Notes: generated from the letters alone by a model not told the origin. Positions 1-11,459 are shown, counted from the stretch's first letter. The stretch is DNA of 64,000 nucleotides from Aquanectria penicillioides (GCA_003415625.1 PYIU01000001.1:2824383-2888382); one strand, 5' to 3'. Program-made: numbers and translations.

Positions 1-1910
1 GGTGCGAAGTAGTAGAAACCCCATTTGGCTAAAACGGCTAAATGAATGACCACGTTTTTTATTGTTGTCATTTAGTTCCTAGGCAGTCCCCTGATGGGGA
101 ATCCGACTCCTGGGACCTTAGTGGCACCCCATGGGGACTTGGCAAGGTTCTGGAGCAGTCGCTGGCTCTTACAATTCCCAGAAGCGATGTATAGTGTGAT
201 TAAGCACGGGAGGCACAAATGACGCCAAGAATCTGTTTGTTATTAGCGTCCACCTCTTGTCATAGAGCTCTCGGTACATTTCTGAAGTACCAAGCCTCGG
301 ATGTCAGCCTATGAGACATGATCTGGGACTATTTCTCGTATTTCCAGCCTCCTGTGGAAGAACCCGATAGGATGTACCAACTGTCCAAAGTCTTTCTTGG
401 TCTTGGTATCGTAATGCATCCGGGAAAGAGATTTACCCTGGTCTATTGGTTCATCATGCAATGAGGTACCCGAAGGGGAATATCGTGTTCCATAGATTCC
501 CCACCACCAACAAACCACGTGCCACAACTGAAACCAGATGGTTCCAACAGCTGGACCCCAAGACCGCTCAATCCCTTGCACCAGAGATGAGGCATGAGGA
601 AAGGGAAAAATCGCATAATCACGAAGTAGGCACGGACATGTCATTGCAGATGAGATACCAAGGACCTGGCCGCATCAAGCTCTTCACGCCGTCCAAAGCT
701 ATGATCGTGCAATTGGGCAAAGCCTTATCCGCTCCTATAGTAGAGTAGCGGAGATTGAAACTGAAAAAGCTCGTGCTAAACAAATGTTGGTACGAGAAGT
801 CATCACTTGTTGATCGACGCTGTAAAATCCCCGATCACGCCGGTATTATTGTGTGGCGAAGTAGTGGACCAGATGTAGTAGTATATTCAAGGCTAGGAGT
901 GCTGTCTATCTCTGTGGCCTACGTGTCCCTTTGCCGGGTTAGCATACGACACTCAAGGGGCTTCCAAGCTTGGAAGCCTGAAGCGCCGCCTTTGTAAACT
1001 CTCCACGTGTGCAATTCAATTGCAGTGTCTCCCAAGATGACGCGTAGCAGGGCTCCATGTGAAGCGTCAGCCAGCTCGGGTTAGCTCTGGCCGAGCTCAA
1101 GCCAACATTCATGCCGGGACTGCCAGTAAACAAATAAACTAGCCCCTGTGCCCAAAATGCGATCAATGAGCTTAATATGTTTCCTTTCTCCGACTGCAGC
1201 AATCGATCCGTAGTTGGCTTGAACAGCCTTGGTCAACAAAGTTTAGTTTGAATTCTTGCTCACTAACTATTCTTAGTGTATAAGAAGCAATGCCCCATGG
1301 ATAGATGAGCCGAGTAAAAAGAAAATGGTAAGTTAAGAAAACATATTAAGGCCATGCCCCGATTCAGGACCAGGTTTAACTTTTCATAAACTATACGCAA
1401 AGTGCCCACGTTGCATTGTATACAAGCTACCCCTGCTAGACTCAGCGGGCCTTTACTAGTCATTCTGCTAGCCAATGTTAGTCGGAACAGCCACCTATCC
1501 GCCTATTCTGGGTAAAATCAATTCACATGATGCGCCTGTGTGTGTTTCCACTACTCCAGAATCATATTTACATCACACTCGAATAACAGCCAGAAGCCTC
1601 CCGCCAAGGCTGCCTGCTGAAGATGCAGTCAACTAACAATTAGCCACACTCGGGAAATCGGGACAAGTCATAACGAAGGTGCGATAATCGGCTAAATAGG
1701 GCCGATAAGGATCAAGGCTCATGTGCTCTCGCTTTGTTTTTGACGCGTTATGGGCAGCCTGTATTGTCAAAGAATTTCTCTATGAGTGCCACAGAAAAGA
1801 AACTACCTACACTAGCCGCAGTCATTCATTCTCCCTGGATAGCCTTGCTACGAATTCAACTCTACAAGGGCTATTCGATTTTTGTTACTTTGTCAGACTT
1901 TCAAGCTGAC
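1..1910. other. No recognisable gene; subtelomeric single-copy-looking DNA
   Basis: This stretch has normal base composition and only short open frames (up to about 110 codons on either strand). None of these translations shows a domain or motif I recognise, and frames on opposite strands overlap one another. It probably holds decayed sequence like the region to its right, but I cannot identify a parent gene. The last 200 bases precede the start of the GH35 remnant. Confidence 0.5.
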
Positions 1911-3604
1911 ATGTCAACCCAAAAGACTCTACCACATCTTCTCCAAACCAAAGCATCATGGCAGCTAATTGTTGATGGCAATCCGTTTCTGATTCTGGGA
2001 GCTGAGGTTCACAATGGAACCTCTAGCAGTGTAGAGCACGCGAGTAAAATATGGAAGGACTTGGAATCTCTCCATGTCAATATGTCCTTTTCCCCACGTG
2101 CTGGAACTTGATTGAATCGAAGGAAGGCACATTTACCTTCCAGGACCTCGATACGTGTATCTTTGATGCCCGTCGGAATGGTTTCCGCGTCGTTCTCCTG
2201 TGGTTTGGGGCCGATAAGAACGCTCTCCGTACCTACACACCCCCATGGGTCAGAGAGGATGTCAAAAGGTTCCCTCGCATGCATCTGAGACAGAGCGATG
2301 GCTCGCTCAAGACGGTCAAGGGTCTGCAGCCTTATAATGAGGAGCAACAGAAGGCTGATGCGACAGCCTTTGCTACCCTCATGGCCCACTTGAAGTCCAT
2401 CGACGCAGAATACAACACCGTTATCATGGTGCAACTGGAAAATGAGGTTGGCCAGCTGTTTGACTCAAGGGATGGCTCATCCACTGCCACCGCTCTCTAT
2501 AACAGTCCTGTACCAGCTGACCTCATTAACTATCTACGCGACAACTATAATGATCTTCACCCCACTTTCCGTATCAAGTTTCCACTTTCATCTCTTCCGA
2601 AACAGGGCCTGTTAACTTGGGCCGAAGCCTTCGGTGGCGGGGCATTTGCTGAGGATGCATTCATGGCAGACTCGCTTTCCCGATACTGTCAACGAGTTGC
2701 CCTTTCTGGCCGAGCTGAATATGACATTGCTATTCACATGAACGTAGCTCTGTCCTCAGAGAAGGAAGATTGGGCTGATTCAATCGACATTCCTGACTGG
2801 GTACCGGAAGGTGATGTCCCCGGGCAGTTCCCGTCGGGCGGACCAGTGGGTCATAATATAGACATATACCGATTCAAGGCACCAGACGTCAAGTTCTACG
2901 CCCCAGACATCTATCTCCAAAACTACGAGAAGGTGTGCGACTGCTTCAGTGATGGAAAGCAACCGCTGTTTATTCCAGAGCAACGACGTGATGATTACGG
3001 TCTTAGGAGAATATGGAGTGCGCTCGGGAACCACCAAGCCATACGGTGCTCCCCTTTTGGAATTGATAGCATTTCACCTAAGGACTCAACCTTGGACTTA
3101 CACTACAACCTACTTTCCAAAGTCAAGGGCTATATCCTTGATGCCTAGGCAAACCGCCCTGAGGACATTATGGGCTTGTACTTTGATGAGGTAGACGCCT
3201 CTAAGCCAGACCCGATTTGGAGCAAATCCTTGGGCGAATATGATGTCACAATTGAACGAGTCTTCACATTTGGAGACCCGGGAACTGCTGCTGGTATGAT
3301 CATTCGTCAGGGCCACAAGTTTCTGCTCGTCGGATACGGCTTCCAGGCTAGTTTCAAGTGCAAGAACCCCAAATCAACATTCACTGGTATTCTCAAAGCC
3401 GACGTGATTGATTCGGATGGGAAAGGTGGACTATATCGAGTTTGCAGTCTCAATTGCGATGAGACTCTACATGGCAAGGTTGTAGCCTTGCCGGTTGAAA
3501 GGCCTAATTATAATGGATTCCCAATCCCCTGCTTAGTTCCTGCTGAGACTATGATGGCTGAGTGTATTGTATACAGTATTGAGGAGACAGAGAAGGACTT
3601 TTAA
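1911..3604 (+). pseudogene. GH35 beta-galactosidase-like glycoside hydrolase with DUF5597-type C-terminus, broken
   Basis: The conceptual product, about 565 residues, matches the GH35/DUF5597 pattern: an N-terminal 'QLIVDGNPFLILGAEVHN' strand, the acid/base motif 'VQLENEVG' near residue 177, the nucleophile region 'PEQRRDDYG' near residue 356, and a C-terminal beta domain ending at 3604. Family members hydrolyse terminal galactosides. I chose the ATG at 1911 because homologous similarity starts just after it. Two lesions are visible. At about 2082 the frame shifts by one base (a missing base between 'LHVN' and 'VLFPTCWNLIE'). At 3146-3148 a TAG replaces what is most simply a CAG, followed in the same frame by 'ANRPEDIMGLYFDE'. 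There is no signal peptide, suggesting an intracellular enzyme. A sequencing error could explain the indel but not easily the stop. Confidence 0.82.
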
Positions 3605-3656
3605 GTATATAAGCAAGAGGCATTGCCGAATCTAGGCACATCATCTCCTAAATACT

Positions 3657-4690
3657 CTATCTTGTTGATATGGTCAATTTTTCTTCCTCCGCGAAAACTG
3701 CCCGAATGGCTTCCCCTGACGCGATTACGATTCCTTGGTCCTTGTCTATGGGCAACAGTGGCTTTCGAGGCAGCTCGCTGTGGCCTCTGATGATGATGCG
3801 CACCAACATCTTCAATCCCGCAATCTGTAGGTTGTCGGAATTTTAAAAATCAGACACCTCTGTCTCAAACCGACACCGATTTTCTAGCAAGTGCCATCTG
3901 TTCATGCGAGTAAGCCTTGAAGCCGTTGGGCTTCCTTGTGCTGTGCCTAGGATGGTGTTAAATAGATCCCACAACCTCACACAGGTTCTCTGTTAAAATG
4001 CGTCAGCCACCAGCCTTAGATGCAACCATAACTGCTGCTTTTTTTTTTGTTTGTGCTTACAGGTATAGTGTTCGGAAGTCCGGAAATAGCTTATCCAATC
4101 GCAAACTGAGCATTCTCCATGTTATCCAACATGGGGTAGATACTTCCTCCTGCAGCGCCACTTGAAATCGATGGAAGTAAAGTATCAATGAATCCATCTA
4201 TGATCCCAAACTCGTCATTCTAACGACGGCGAGGATACTTTTCAAGAAACTTTGCGCTCGAGATAACAGTGTTGATCCTAGTGATCTTTCCAACTGAGTC
4301 GCACCTTGTCGATGTCAGTCTGAACTTGCAGTCTCACCAGATTTGATAGTAACAAGCGAGCTTCCGGGGACAATTAAACATGGAGAAATACAACTCACGT
4401 AAGTTTGACACCAACTACGTTTCCCGAAGCCTCCATCACGTCCACAGTCAGTCCACTATCCAGATCAATGCCACCTGAAGTTGCTAGGGGGTTATACATT
4501 ATCACAGGCAAAGGGCTCGTCTCCGCCACGTCTATCAAGAACCCCGTTAGCGCATTCCTTCTGGTTTCTCAACTCAACTGGCCCGCATAGTATCCAGGTG
4601 ACAGCACCATCGCATAGTCGGCACCCGCTGCCTGAGCATCACTCAAATCTAAGACGATTAGATGTAGGGTAGCCCAGCGTATTGGCTGTA
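3657..4690 (-). pseudogene. DapA-family aldolase (dihydrodipicolinate synthase / keto-deoxy sugar acid aldolase type), 5'-truncated and broken
   Basis: Reading the minus strand gives consecutive blocks of the DHDPS/NAL superfamily: 'AAGADYAMVLSPGYYAG', then 'DVAETSPLPVIMYNPL' with the conserved Tyr, then 'VVGVKLT' with the Schiff-base Lys, then 'GIIDGFIDTLLPS', and a C-terminal 'GHSELPRKPLLP' ending with a TAG at 3657-3659. Fungal members of this family include aldolases cleaving 2-keto-3-deoxy sugar acids. A stop sits straight after the GYYAG block, and the blocks lie in different frames, so the gene is dead. Roughly the first 100 residues of the family, up to the block before AAGADY, are not found, so the 5' end is lost. 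It sits convergent to the GH35 remnant, whose stop is only about 50 bases away. The exact sugar-acid substrate cannot be read from the sequence. Confidence 0.72.
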
Positions 4691-5146
4691 CGTGGAAATC
4701 TGAAAGCAAGAAGGCGAGAAAATGGTACTATCGTGTTTTTCAAGCCTTGGACAATAAATAAACATTCCCAGGCGTGGACAACCAACTAGTTAAGCTTAGA
4801 CATATGTTTACTTCAGTTTATGACTACCACGAGACCCAAGTGCCTGTAATGAAAATAATACAAGCAGACTTAAATCCCATGTGCGAGCCCAATTAGGTAT
4901 ATCCGAATCCTAGTGGAGGCGTAGCAGCCCGTTCAGCAAGATAAATGTTGGAGCCAATGCCTCCACCGCCAACAGACCCGAAAAGTAGAAGCAACCTGAT
5001 GGAGCGGCTCGCTTCGATGGGTCTGGGATGCTCTATAAGTCTGGCAAGTTTAGATGCCATGTTCATCGGAATCTTGTGATCTTAATCTTCAACCTACATT
5101 GATATACAGACTTTCACCAGGTTAAGCTCGCTAGAATCCCAAGACT
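4691..5146. other. Intergenic region between aldolase and dioxygenase remnants
   Basis: No gene is seen. A TATAAG sequence at 5034-5039, about 110 bases before the dioxygenase start codon, is a plausible TATA-type promoter element for the downstream remnant. The 5' part of the aldolase gene should have lain here but is not recognisable. Confidence 0.4.
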
Positions 5147-6398
5147 ATGCCAACTTCTACCATCACTGTGGAGCCCGTCTCCACGGAGCCCCTCAAGACA
5201 AAGCTAGCCCCACGAACCAAGAAGGAAGACGGCTCGGATTTGTACCCAGATCACCTCCCTTTCTATGATCCATTGGAAAGGGTCGAGGACTTGGGCGACT
5301 TTGAACACTTCGACCCCGGTCACAGAGCTGGTTCCAAGTTCCTAAAGCTACTAGCGAATACAACAAAGGTCATCGACCTCTCTCCACATATCGGCACTGA
5401 AATCGAAGGTGTTCAACTATCCCAGCTTCCCAAGTCGGATATTGATGAGCTCGCGCTACTAGCCTCCCAAAGAGGTGCACTCGTCTTCCGCAGCTAGGAT
5501 TTTAGTAACATCAGATTCGAGCGCCAGCAGCAGATTGTCCGACGTTTTGGTCCTCTCCATGTTCATGGCTAGGCTCCTCACCTGGCTGCCGGGTCTGACG
5601 AGCACATGATTATTTACGATCACAAGGAAGATTTTCGTGTTCGACGATCCTGGAAGGGTCGCAGTCCCGTTCAGTGGCACACGGACCAATCCCCCGAGCC
5701 TCAGCCTCCCGGTACTACATTTCTTTGCATGTTGGAGTCCCTCGCAACTGCCGGAGGAGACACCCTCATCAGCTCAAGCGTCCACGCCTTCCAGTCCCTA
5801 TCTCCGAGATTCAGGAAGCGCCTGGAAGGGTTGACCGCATTCCACACCAACAATGATGGAGTATCGCAGGAGCTAAAGAATGGGCAGAATGCCGTCGTGC
5901 GCAGGGCCGGTCTCATACAGGAGCACCAGGTGGTGATCATCCACCCTGTCACAAAGGAAAAGTCGCTCTGTAAGTGCTGTTCCAATTATTCAAACCATGG
6001 CACACGACAGTTTGTTGACTTTCTTAGATGTGAACCCTATCTACACAAAGAAGATTGTTGGGGTCGATCAGGAGGAATCAGACCATTTCCTCGGCTTCTC
6101 ATTCGACCACATCGCGAAGCGCCAAAATTTCCAGTGTTGATTGCGTTACGAGGCTGGGACTGTTCTCATCTGGGACCAGCGAGTCACCAACCATTCTCAA
6201 ATTCTAGATTATCCAGCCGGTGAGCGCTGACATACCTTTAGGCTGACCCCACTGGCGAACAAGCCGATCCTGTCAAAGATTGAAGAGGACGACGGGGAGT
6301 GCGAGAAGGAACTAAGACGAGTTTCGTTCGGACTCTGTTGGACAGGTGTTACATTAATTTGGCACATCATGGGCTCCATTGACTTAAAATGTGAATAA
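5147..6398 (+). pseudogene. TauD/TfdA-type 2-oxoglutarate/Fe(II)-dependent dioxygenase, four in-frame stops
   Basis: The frame from ATG 5147 reads as a fungal alpha-ketoglutarate-dependent (taurine/sulfonate-type) dioxygenase: 'LYPDHLPFYDPLERVEDLG' near the N-terminus, the iron motif HxD in 'WHTDQSPEPQPPGTTFLC' (about H178 and D180), and the distal His in 'TNHSQILDY' after an intron. The intron is about 5968-6027 (GTAAGT..TTAG); splicing joins 'KSL' to 'YVNPIYTKKIVG'. The frame is otherwise continuous for about 395 codons, to TAA 6396-6398. Four nonsense codons interrupt it: TAG 5495-5497, TAG 5570-5572 (in place of the Trp of 'HVHGW'), TGA 6138-6140 and TGA 6228-6230. Each needs one C-to-T or G-to-A change, the RIP signature, and no indels are needed. 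The gene's 3' end overlaps that of the convergent regulator remnant by about 15 bases. Confidence 0.86.
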
Positions 6399-8410
6399 AA
6401 ATTCATCAGAGAATTCAGGGGTATGCCAGTGTTCACTCTGCCCTTGCTTCCAAGCATCAAATGTCTCTTCATTGTCGTTGAGAATGTCATGGTTCGCGCT
6501 ATGTTGTGACTGATCAAGTAGTGGCTGTATGCCACTCCATGAAACCTGTCGGGGTTCTTCGAACCGTATACTTGACTGACCCTCGATCTCGGCGGATATA
6601 GTCAGTAAGAGGAGGCCACGATCAAGTTCATTCGTCTCGGCCCCACTAGAGGACTGCTGGGTGTCATTTGGTCTTCAAGTGGAAAACCTCGAGGTCTCAT
6701 CATTCCCGTATATTTTTTTTGTAGGATGGGCGGTGTTTGGTTCCCGTGGCGAGTTAATTGCACTGATTTCTCAAAGAAATGAAGTACGGATTGCGCATTT
6801 AGCCAATATCCCACAAGTTGTTCCAATTGATACAAGGGCGGAATCGTATCTTCTCAGCGTGGAGATGGCTAAAAACGGATTGGAGAGGCGGATCTCTGTG
6901 CTGAGCTGTATCAATGCAGTCAAGAGGCAGTTAGTCGTCGATATCCACAGGCACTTTGTGTTTTCCGTTTCGCAGGTATTCTAAAATAGCGTCTGTGTCA
7001 CGCCTACTACTACTACGCAAATCTTAGTATTCTCATCATGTTGTTTGTCAGGGGAGAGGGAGTGCCCTGCAAACTTGAATGCAGCAAGGATCGATAGAGT
7101 AATATTAGAGTCATGTTGTAATGCATATGCATGTTGGCGCTCCATATGTCTGAACCAGATGTGGCATGGAGGTGCAATTCTTGTGGCAAATGCGGGGCCT
7201 AGCTGGCGAGCTTTTGATCAGTTTGCTGGAGAGCTGCAAGACGTTCACTGGATCCCACGGTGCGGGAGCAGCTCCAGAGTACTTCGGATACTATTGTGGC
7301 GAGCCGCGACATCTGTATGGCATATTCGGGCCTCGCATCACCTCCGCAGTCCGAGATTTTGCACCTTCGAGTCCTCCAGGTGGATGGACTGTGGCCTCCG
7401 TACTAAAGCGATACCTACACATCACTCTGAAATAGAAGACACCAAGCGCTTCGCCACATTCTCTTGTTGTGAGACACAAGCGTCCTGCGATCTGCATCAC
7501 GGTGCATACCGAGCCCCATGGCAGTTCAGACAGCAACGCCCAGCCAGAACCAAGCATTGGCGATGACATCTTCTAGGCCGTCCGTGTGCCAGGTCAGAAG
7601 CAAGGCAGCCTGACAATAGTCTCGCGGTTACGCTCAAAGCCAGCCTCGAAGAGGCTTTTGGCCCGCCGAAAGAAGGCGTTTTTACAAGAATCGCACTTTT
7701 TTCGGTCATCTCTATACAGTACATGGGCACTTACGAGGATGATGGCGTGAAGCAACAAGGATGGTGGGTTGACGGGTTTTTTGCCCGGTATTACAGCATG
7801 AAAATACGCCCGTCCATGACGGGAAAGCCAGGGATGACGAAACGGAAATAATCACTCAGCAGCTCATTAACCAAATCCTTCTGGGGCAGCTGGAAAGCGT
7901 CCAGAGGATGCGATCGGCTGGTCCAGTGGTCGCTCATTCGTCTAGAACTGCAGTTTGTTGGATAGTAACAGACCTCTGCCGTCTTCACGCCGGCTTCGAA
8001 CTGATAGCGAACGAGAAAATTGACGTTGGAGATGTCGGATCAATTTGCCCACGTATTGACAATGACGACGACCCGGGTGAAGCCGCAACAGTAATTGTGT
8101 CTGGTGGGCTCCTACTAATTCGTACCGGTAGTCTCACTTCCGATGGAAGGGCGAGCAGTAGCAGTAGAAGGGCGGGCTGATATCTCTGCTCTCGTTATTG
8201 GCCCAGTATCACGAGATGGTCTGGAAACCCGCTTGCGTTTTTGGTGGATGCGACAGTCATCCCCGGATCCAGATTTGCAGTTGGAACATGGCAATCCGAC
8301 ATCGTGAGCGTCACATTTGACCTTTCGCTGTGCATGATGCTCTGTCTACACGTCATGTGAATATGTGGCGTCGACAGGAACGTAGCTGATGGCGCAGCAT
8401 TACTCACTGG
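6384..8410 (-). pseudogene. Zn2Cys6 fungal-specific transcription factor, decayed
   Basis: The minus strand carries the remains of a full-length (about 650 residues) binuclear-zinc regulator. Around 8230-8350 is 'HAQRKVKCD' followed by 'PCSNCK' and 'CRIHQKRKR': the second half of a Zn2Cys6 domain, with its first two cysteines lost. After a Ser-rich linker comes 'KDLVNELLSDYFRFVIPGFP' (near 7860), the start of the fungal-specific middle homology region. Then 'AFFRRAKSLFEAGFERNRET', 'DVIANAWFWLGVAV' and 'TAMGLGMHRDADRR' follow in shifting frames. The tail ends at TAA 6384-6386. Many stops and frame changes rule out function. Located tail to tail with the dioxygenase remnant and divergent from the NmrA-like gene, it was probably the local regulator of this neighbourhood; that role is inference. 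Confidence 0.74.
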
Positions 8411-8961
8411 CCGCTTAAGCTCGGGTGATTCTCTGAATTATGGGCAGGGTAACTCTTGGTCGGGATCCTGGAGAGCTGTCAATTGCCATCAACCGCCCAT
8501 CCAGTCACTTGATCAGTGTCAAGCGAGAGTTGATGAGGCACAGGTCGAATTTCCCCGCCTCGTGAGCTCGGGGTTGAGTGTGGGATAAAGTGAAGTAGGC
8601 ATTTGGAACTTTTGTAGCTAATGCTTACCTAGCGTATCATATTTATAACAGTGTGAATGAGTTGGGTGGCAGGATTTGCATTTTTGTGCCACATTTGTTT
8701 AAGTCTCCGCAACCAACTTCCGCTTTCATACATTATCGTTTGACACCGCATATTATGGCATGATAGAGTGAAACATCGCACCTTATAGGGAATAGCCTTT
8801 ACAGTTCAAGAACTTTCCACCTTATCGTAAGATTAACCGCCGGTAAATATAGTAGATAACTAACCAACTGTGGATAAGGGAGGCCAAGGAGTTACTTATA
8901 TGGCCTCAATCCAAAAGGTCCTAAGCCTCCAAATAATGACTAAAGTTTTTATTATGCAGTA
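8411..8961. other. Divergent intergenic region (regulator remnant / NmrA-like gene)
   Basis: No coding sequence is recognised. The region separates two divergently read genes and would have held both promoters. It is moderately A+T-rich towards 8,860-8,960, just upstream of the NmrA-like start codon. I see no confident TATA box or repeated operator. Confidence 0.4.
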
Positions 8962-9786
8962 ATGGCGAACATTACAGTGCAAAGACGAATCGCTATATTT
9001 GGTGCTACTGGTGGCACCGGCAGTGCTACAGTACGCTCCTTCCTTAGAGCTCCGTACTTGTCCATGCTAGAGCTCAACATCTTTGTCCGGTCCACAGCCA
9101 AACTACAGCGACTGTTTCCTCAGCTCAGCTCACACCCTAATATTCATACATGGGAAGGTCAACTTGTGGACGTTGAATCAATCAAGACATGCATTGCCAC
9201 TGCTGATATAATTATCTGCGCACTTGGAGAAAATCGGAACATCCCCGGCGTTCGCATTCTGCAGGATCTCGCAGAATCCATTCTTCGTGCTTTGGCTGAG
9301 CTAAAGGAATCTTGCGGCAGTGGATGGAAAAGGCCACGGCTGATTCTCCTCTCTTCGGCAACATGGAATCCACGACTTATGTCAAAAACACCGACGCCCG
9401 TGGTCTGGCTCATCAAGACGGCATTTCATCATCTATACTGTGATCTGCGCCAAGCCACATCGTTGTTCTCAGCCGCTCCGGATTTGGTCTCCCTGTTGCT
9501 GGTACAACCACCTGCCATCTTTGTTGATGAGCCAACTGGGATGGATATTAGTGTGGACGCAGTCAGATTGACATCATCATATGAAGATCTGGGAGCTGCC
9601 TTTGCTGAATTGGCTATACAACCTGGTTATGAAAAGCTTGATGCTGTTGGGGTTTCAAGTAAAGGAGGGGATTCGTTTAGAAAATACGGCGTACAGATAC
9701 TGCTTAGATTAATTAGGGGTGTGTTCACAGGTTATATGCCTGGTTATTGGCCTCTTCAGAGATATATCAGTAGGTTTTATAACTAA
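8962..9786 (+). CDS. NmrA-like NAD(P)-binding Rossmann protein
   Basis: A single intact exon encodes 274 residues. The N-terminus has the dinucleotide-binding glycine motif 'IAIFGATGGTGSATVRSFL' (GxxGxxG at about residues 14-20) after the first beta strand. Later come an acidic 'VDVES' turn, 'ADIIICALG' (fourth strand) and 'RLILLSSATWNP', where a Ser stands at the position equivalent to the SDR catalytic Ser. The length fits the atypical short-chain dehydrogenase/NmrA group. Such proteins act as reductases or as redox-sensing regulators in the cytoplasm or nucleus; which applies here cannot be decided. It is divergent from the Zn2Cys6 remnant and is the only undamaged gene in the left 14 kb. 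The C-terminal tail 'GYMPGYWPLQRYISRFYN' is unusual for a soluble enzyme but short. Confidence 0.85.
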   Translation: MANITVQRRIAIFGATGGTGSATVRSFLRAPYLSMLELNIFVRSTAKLQRLFPQLSSHPNIHTWEGQLVDVESIKTCIATADIIICALGENRNIPGVRILQDLAESILRALAELKESCGSGWKRPRLILLSSATWNPRLMSKTPTPVVWLIKTAFHHLYCDLRQATSLFSAAPDLVSLLLVQPPAIFVDEPTGMDISVDAVRLTSSYEDLGAAFAELAIQPGYEKLDAVGVSSKGGDSFRKYGVQILLRLIRGVFTGYMPGYWPLQRYISRFYN

Positions 9787-10202
9787 ATAAGGGTTTAATA
9801 GTGTTAAATTGTAATAAACCAGCATTATTAAGCTAAGATAGCAAGGATTTAAGCAAACTTAAGATACTTCTACGAGAAACTGAATTACCTCTTTATCATG
9901 ACTATCTTGATATAGCACTATAAGGACCGTTGCTGCTAATGTGACTTATTACTAGCATCTACCTTGAGGAACAGAGGCCCCTATCAATAATAATTAGCTT
10001 GAGACATGTGAAGCAACGAAGAGAGAAAATTTACTCAATATATCATCCCTCATGATAGCCCTTACCACCACGGGAGCAAGTGTTGACCATGTCAAATATG
10101 ATCCGTTCGCAAAGCGATGGAGACAAGGAGGCGCCGCTGCTAGACTCATTACGAGCTCAATAGTATGGTCACCAATTAGAGTATTGAAGCGACCATTTTA
10201 AG
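9787..10202. other. Intergenic, no gene recognised
   Basis: The stretch is A+T-rich after the NmrA-like stop, with several stop codons in all frames and no motif I recognise. It ends at the 3' end of the LysM-protein remnant. Confidence 0.4.
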
Positions 10203-10960
10203 TTAGCCCAACATCATAGTAGCCGTAGCTACCATCTGATGAATCTTTTCCGTCGCACCAAGCCTCAGACCATTATCGACGGCATACTTGTTATCTCCCC
10301 ATTTCCAGCCAGTAGTAGCACGTTCAAGACTTGTGGTCAACTCGTAGCCAACACTGTGGACGCAGATAAAGGCGTTGACCCACATGCCAGAGCACGTGCT
10401 GCCTAGCGAGGTGTTCCACTTTGGGAGGGTCTTGACCGAGACACCATATTGGACTCCAATTTGGGCACATGTCTGGCCTGGCTTGACTTCGCGGAACTTG
10501 TCACGATTTTTAATCGTGCCAGGTTGCGTCAGTGAAGGGGTTGAGATCCCATTGCCTGTACTGGTAAGGGTGGGCAGAGTTGTGGGCGATTGGTAACCGC
10601 CACTCAAGGCAGACAAAAACATTAGCCTAGAGTCCTGTGCAATCTGTACCAACACCAGGATTCCATTTCTTAAAGTTGGTTTCTGAGATACTATACTTGG
10701 CGGCAATACCAGTACAATTTTTCGGTAGACTAGACCTTGTAAAAGTTGTCACAATTGTCCACCATGCCGTTTTGGATGAGAGTGAGAGTCTCGATACTGG
10801 TGGTAGGGCTAATGGGGGTTGATGATGTCGTTGTTGGGTTGGTCACAGGTAACTTAGGCCCTTCAACACAATAAGACCGCCCATTAATGTAGTTATCACA
10901 ATCGCCACTAGTGTTCCCATGCTTAACTGGCGCGACATCAAGCTTCTCAATCCTAGGGCA
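10203..10960 (-). pseudogene. Multi-LysM secreted protein, C-terminal part, broken
   Basis: The minus strand shows at least three LysM-like units separated by Thr/Ser/Pro-rich linkers. The C-terminal unit is 'FREVKPGQTCAQIGVQYGVS' followed by 'WNTSLGSTCSGMWVNAFICV' (about 10370-10500). The middle unit is 'CTGIAAKYSISETNFKKWNP' followed by 'GTDCTGL*ANVFVC' (about 10620-10745). A partial first unit, 'GDCDNYINGRSYCVEG', lies at about 10870-10920. LysM units of this kind bind chitin oligomers, and the proteins are secreted. Visible lesions: a stop after 'NFYKV', a stop in place of the usual Trp in 'TGL*AN' (TGG to TAG), and frame changes between units. The 5' part, with signal peptide, is missing: at about 10,960 the sequence switches to an unrelated LysM fragment on the other strand. 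Confidence 0.72.
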
Positions 10961-11380
10961 GAGTGTCATAGCATCACAGTTGTGGGTGGGGACACTTGCG
11001 AAACACTTGCCAAACGCTGTGGCCTTGGAACCGCAGCATTTGTTAGTTTCAACGAGGCAACAACAGACTTGCGCTCTACGTTCGCAGTGGGTAAACCAGT
11101 TTGCTGCTCTTCCGGCACCCTGCCCAATATGAGGACCCCGGCCCTCGCTATCCAAAGGCAGTGGCTCGCACCCTCGTGCTTCGTGCGTATCCGTTCCTAA
11201 ACCGCTTAAGAGCGCAGTTGAAGCCAAAAAAGTTGCTTGAGAAGTGCAAAAAGCACATAAGAATTCTATTCCGAGGGTTGATCGTCGACTTGAAAAGGAT
11301 TTAGAAGGCGGCGACATTTGCAGTCTTGCTATACGCCATGGATCGTTAAATCAAGACACGAAAACGTTCCTCCGTCATCG
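10961..11380 (+). pseudogene. LysM fragment of class V (GH18) chitinase type
   Basis: The plus strand reads 'CHSITVVGGDTCETLAKRCG' and then 'AVGKPVCCSSGTLPNM', the form of LysM found in the N-terminal part of large fungal LysM chitinases (LysM followed by 'CCSSGxLP'). A second, weaker unit follows in another frame: 'LEGGDICSLAIRHGSLNQDT' at about 11290-11350. No signal peptide, chitin-binding type 1 domain or GH18 catalytic domain follows, so only a fragment is present. It abuts a minus-strand LysM remnant on its left and a P450 remnant about 80 bases to its right, which marks rearrangement breakpoints. Identification of the parent family rests on the CCSSG signature and is moderately secure. 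Confidence 0.58.
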
Positions 11381-11459
11381 TCACCCCCTATCCATAGCCA
11401 AATACCCACGACAGTTTAATGGACACTTCCAGCTGTAGCCTTCGTACGATGCATGGGAA

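Noticed and set aside
4405..4672. Plus-strand short frames in the aldolase remnant
   Set aside because: They are shadows of the minus-strand DapA-type aldolase blocks, which carry the recognisable motifs.
9159..9416. Minus-strand frame inside the NmrA-like gene
   Set aside because: It is fully antisense to an intact, motif-bearing coding sequence.
10730..11317. A 195-codon minus-strand frame as a single LysM protein
   Set aside because: Only its 3' part (below about 10,960) is LysM-like on this strand; the upper part is the antisense of a plus-strand LysM fragment.
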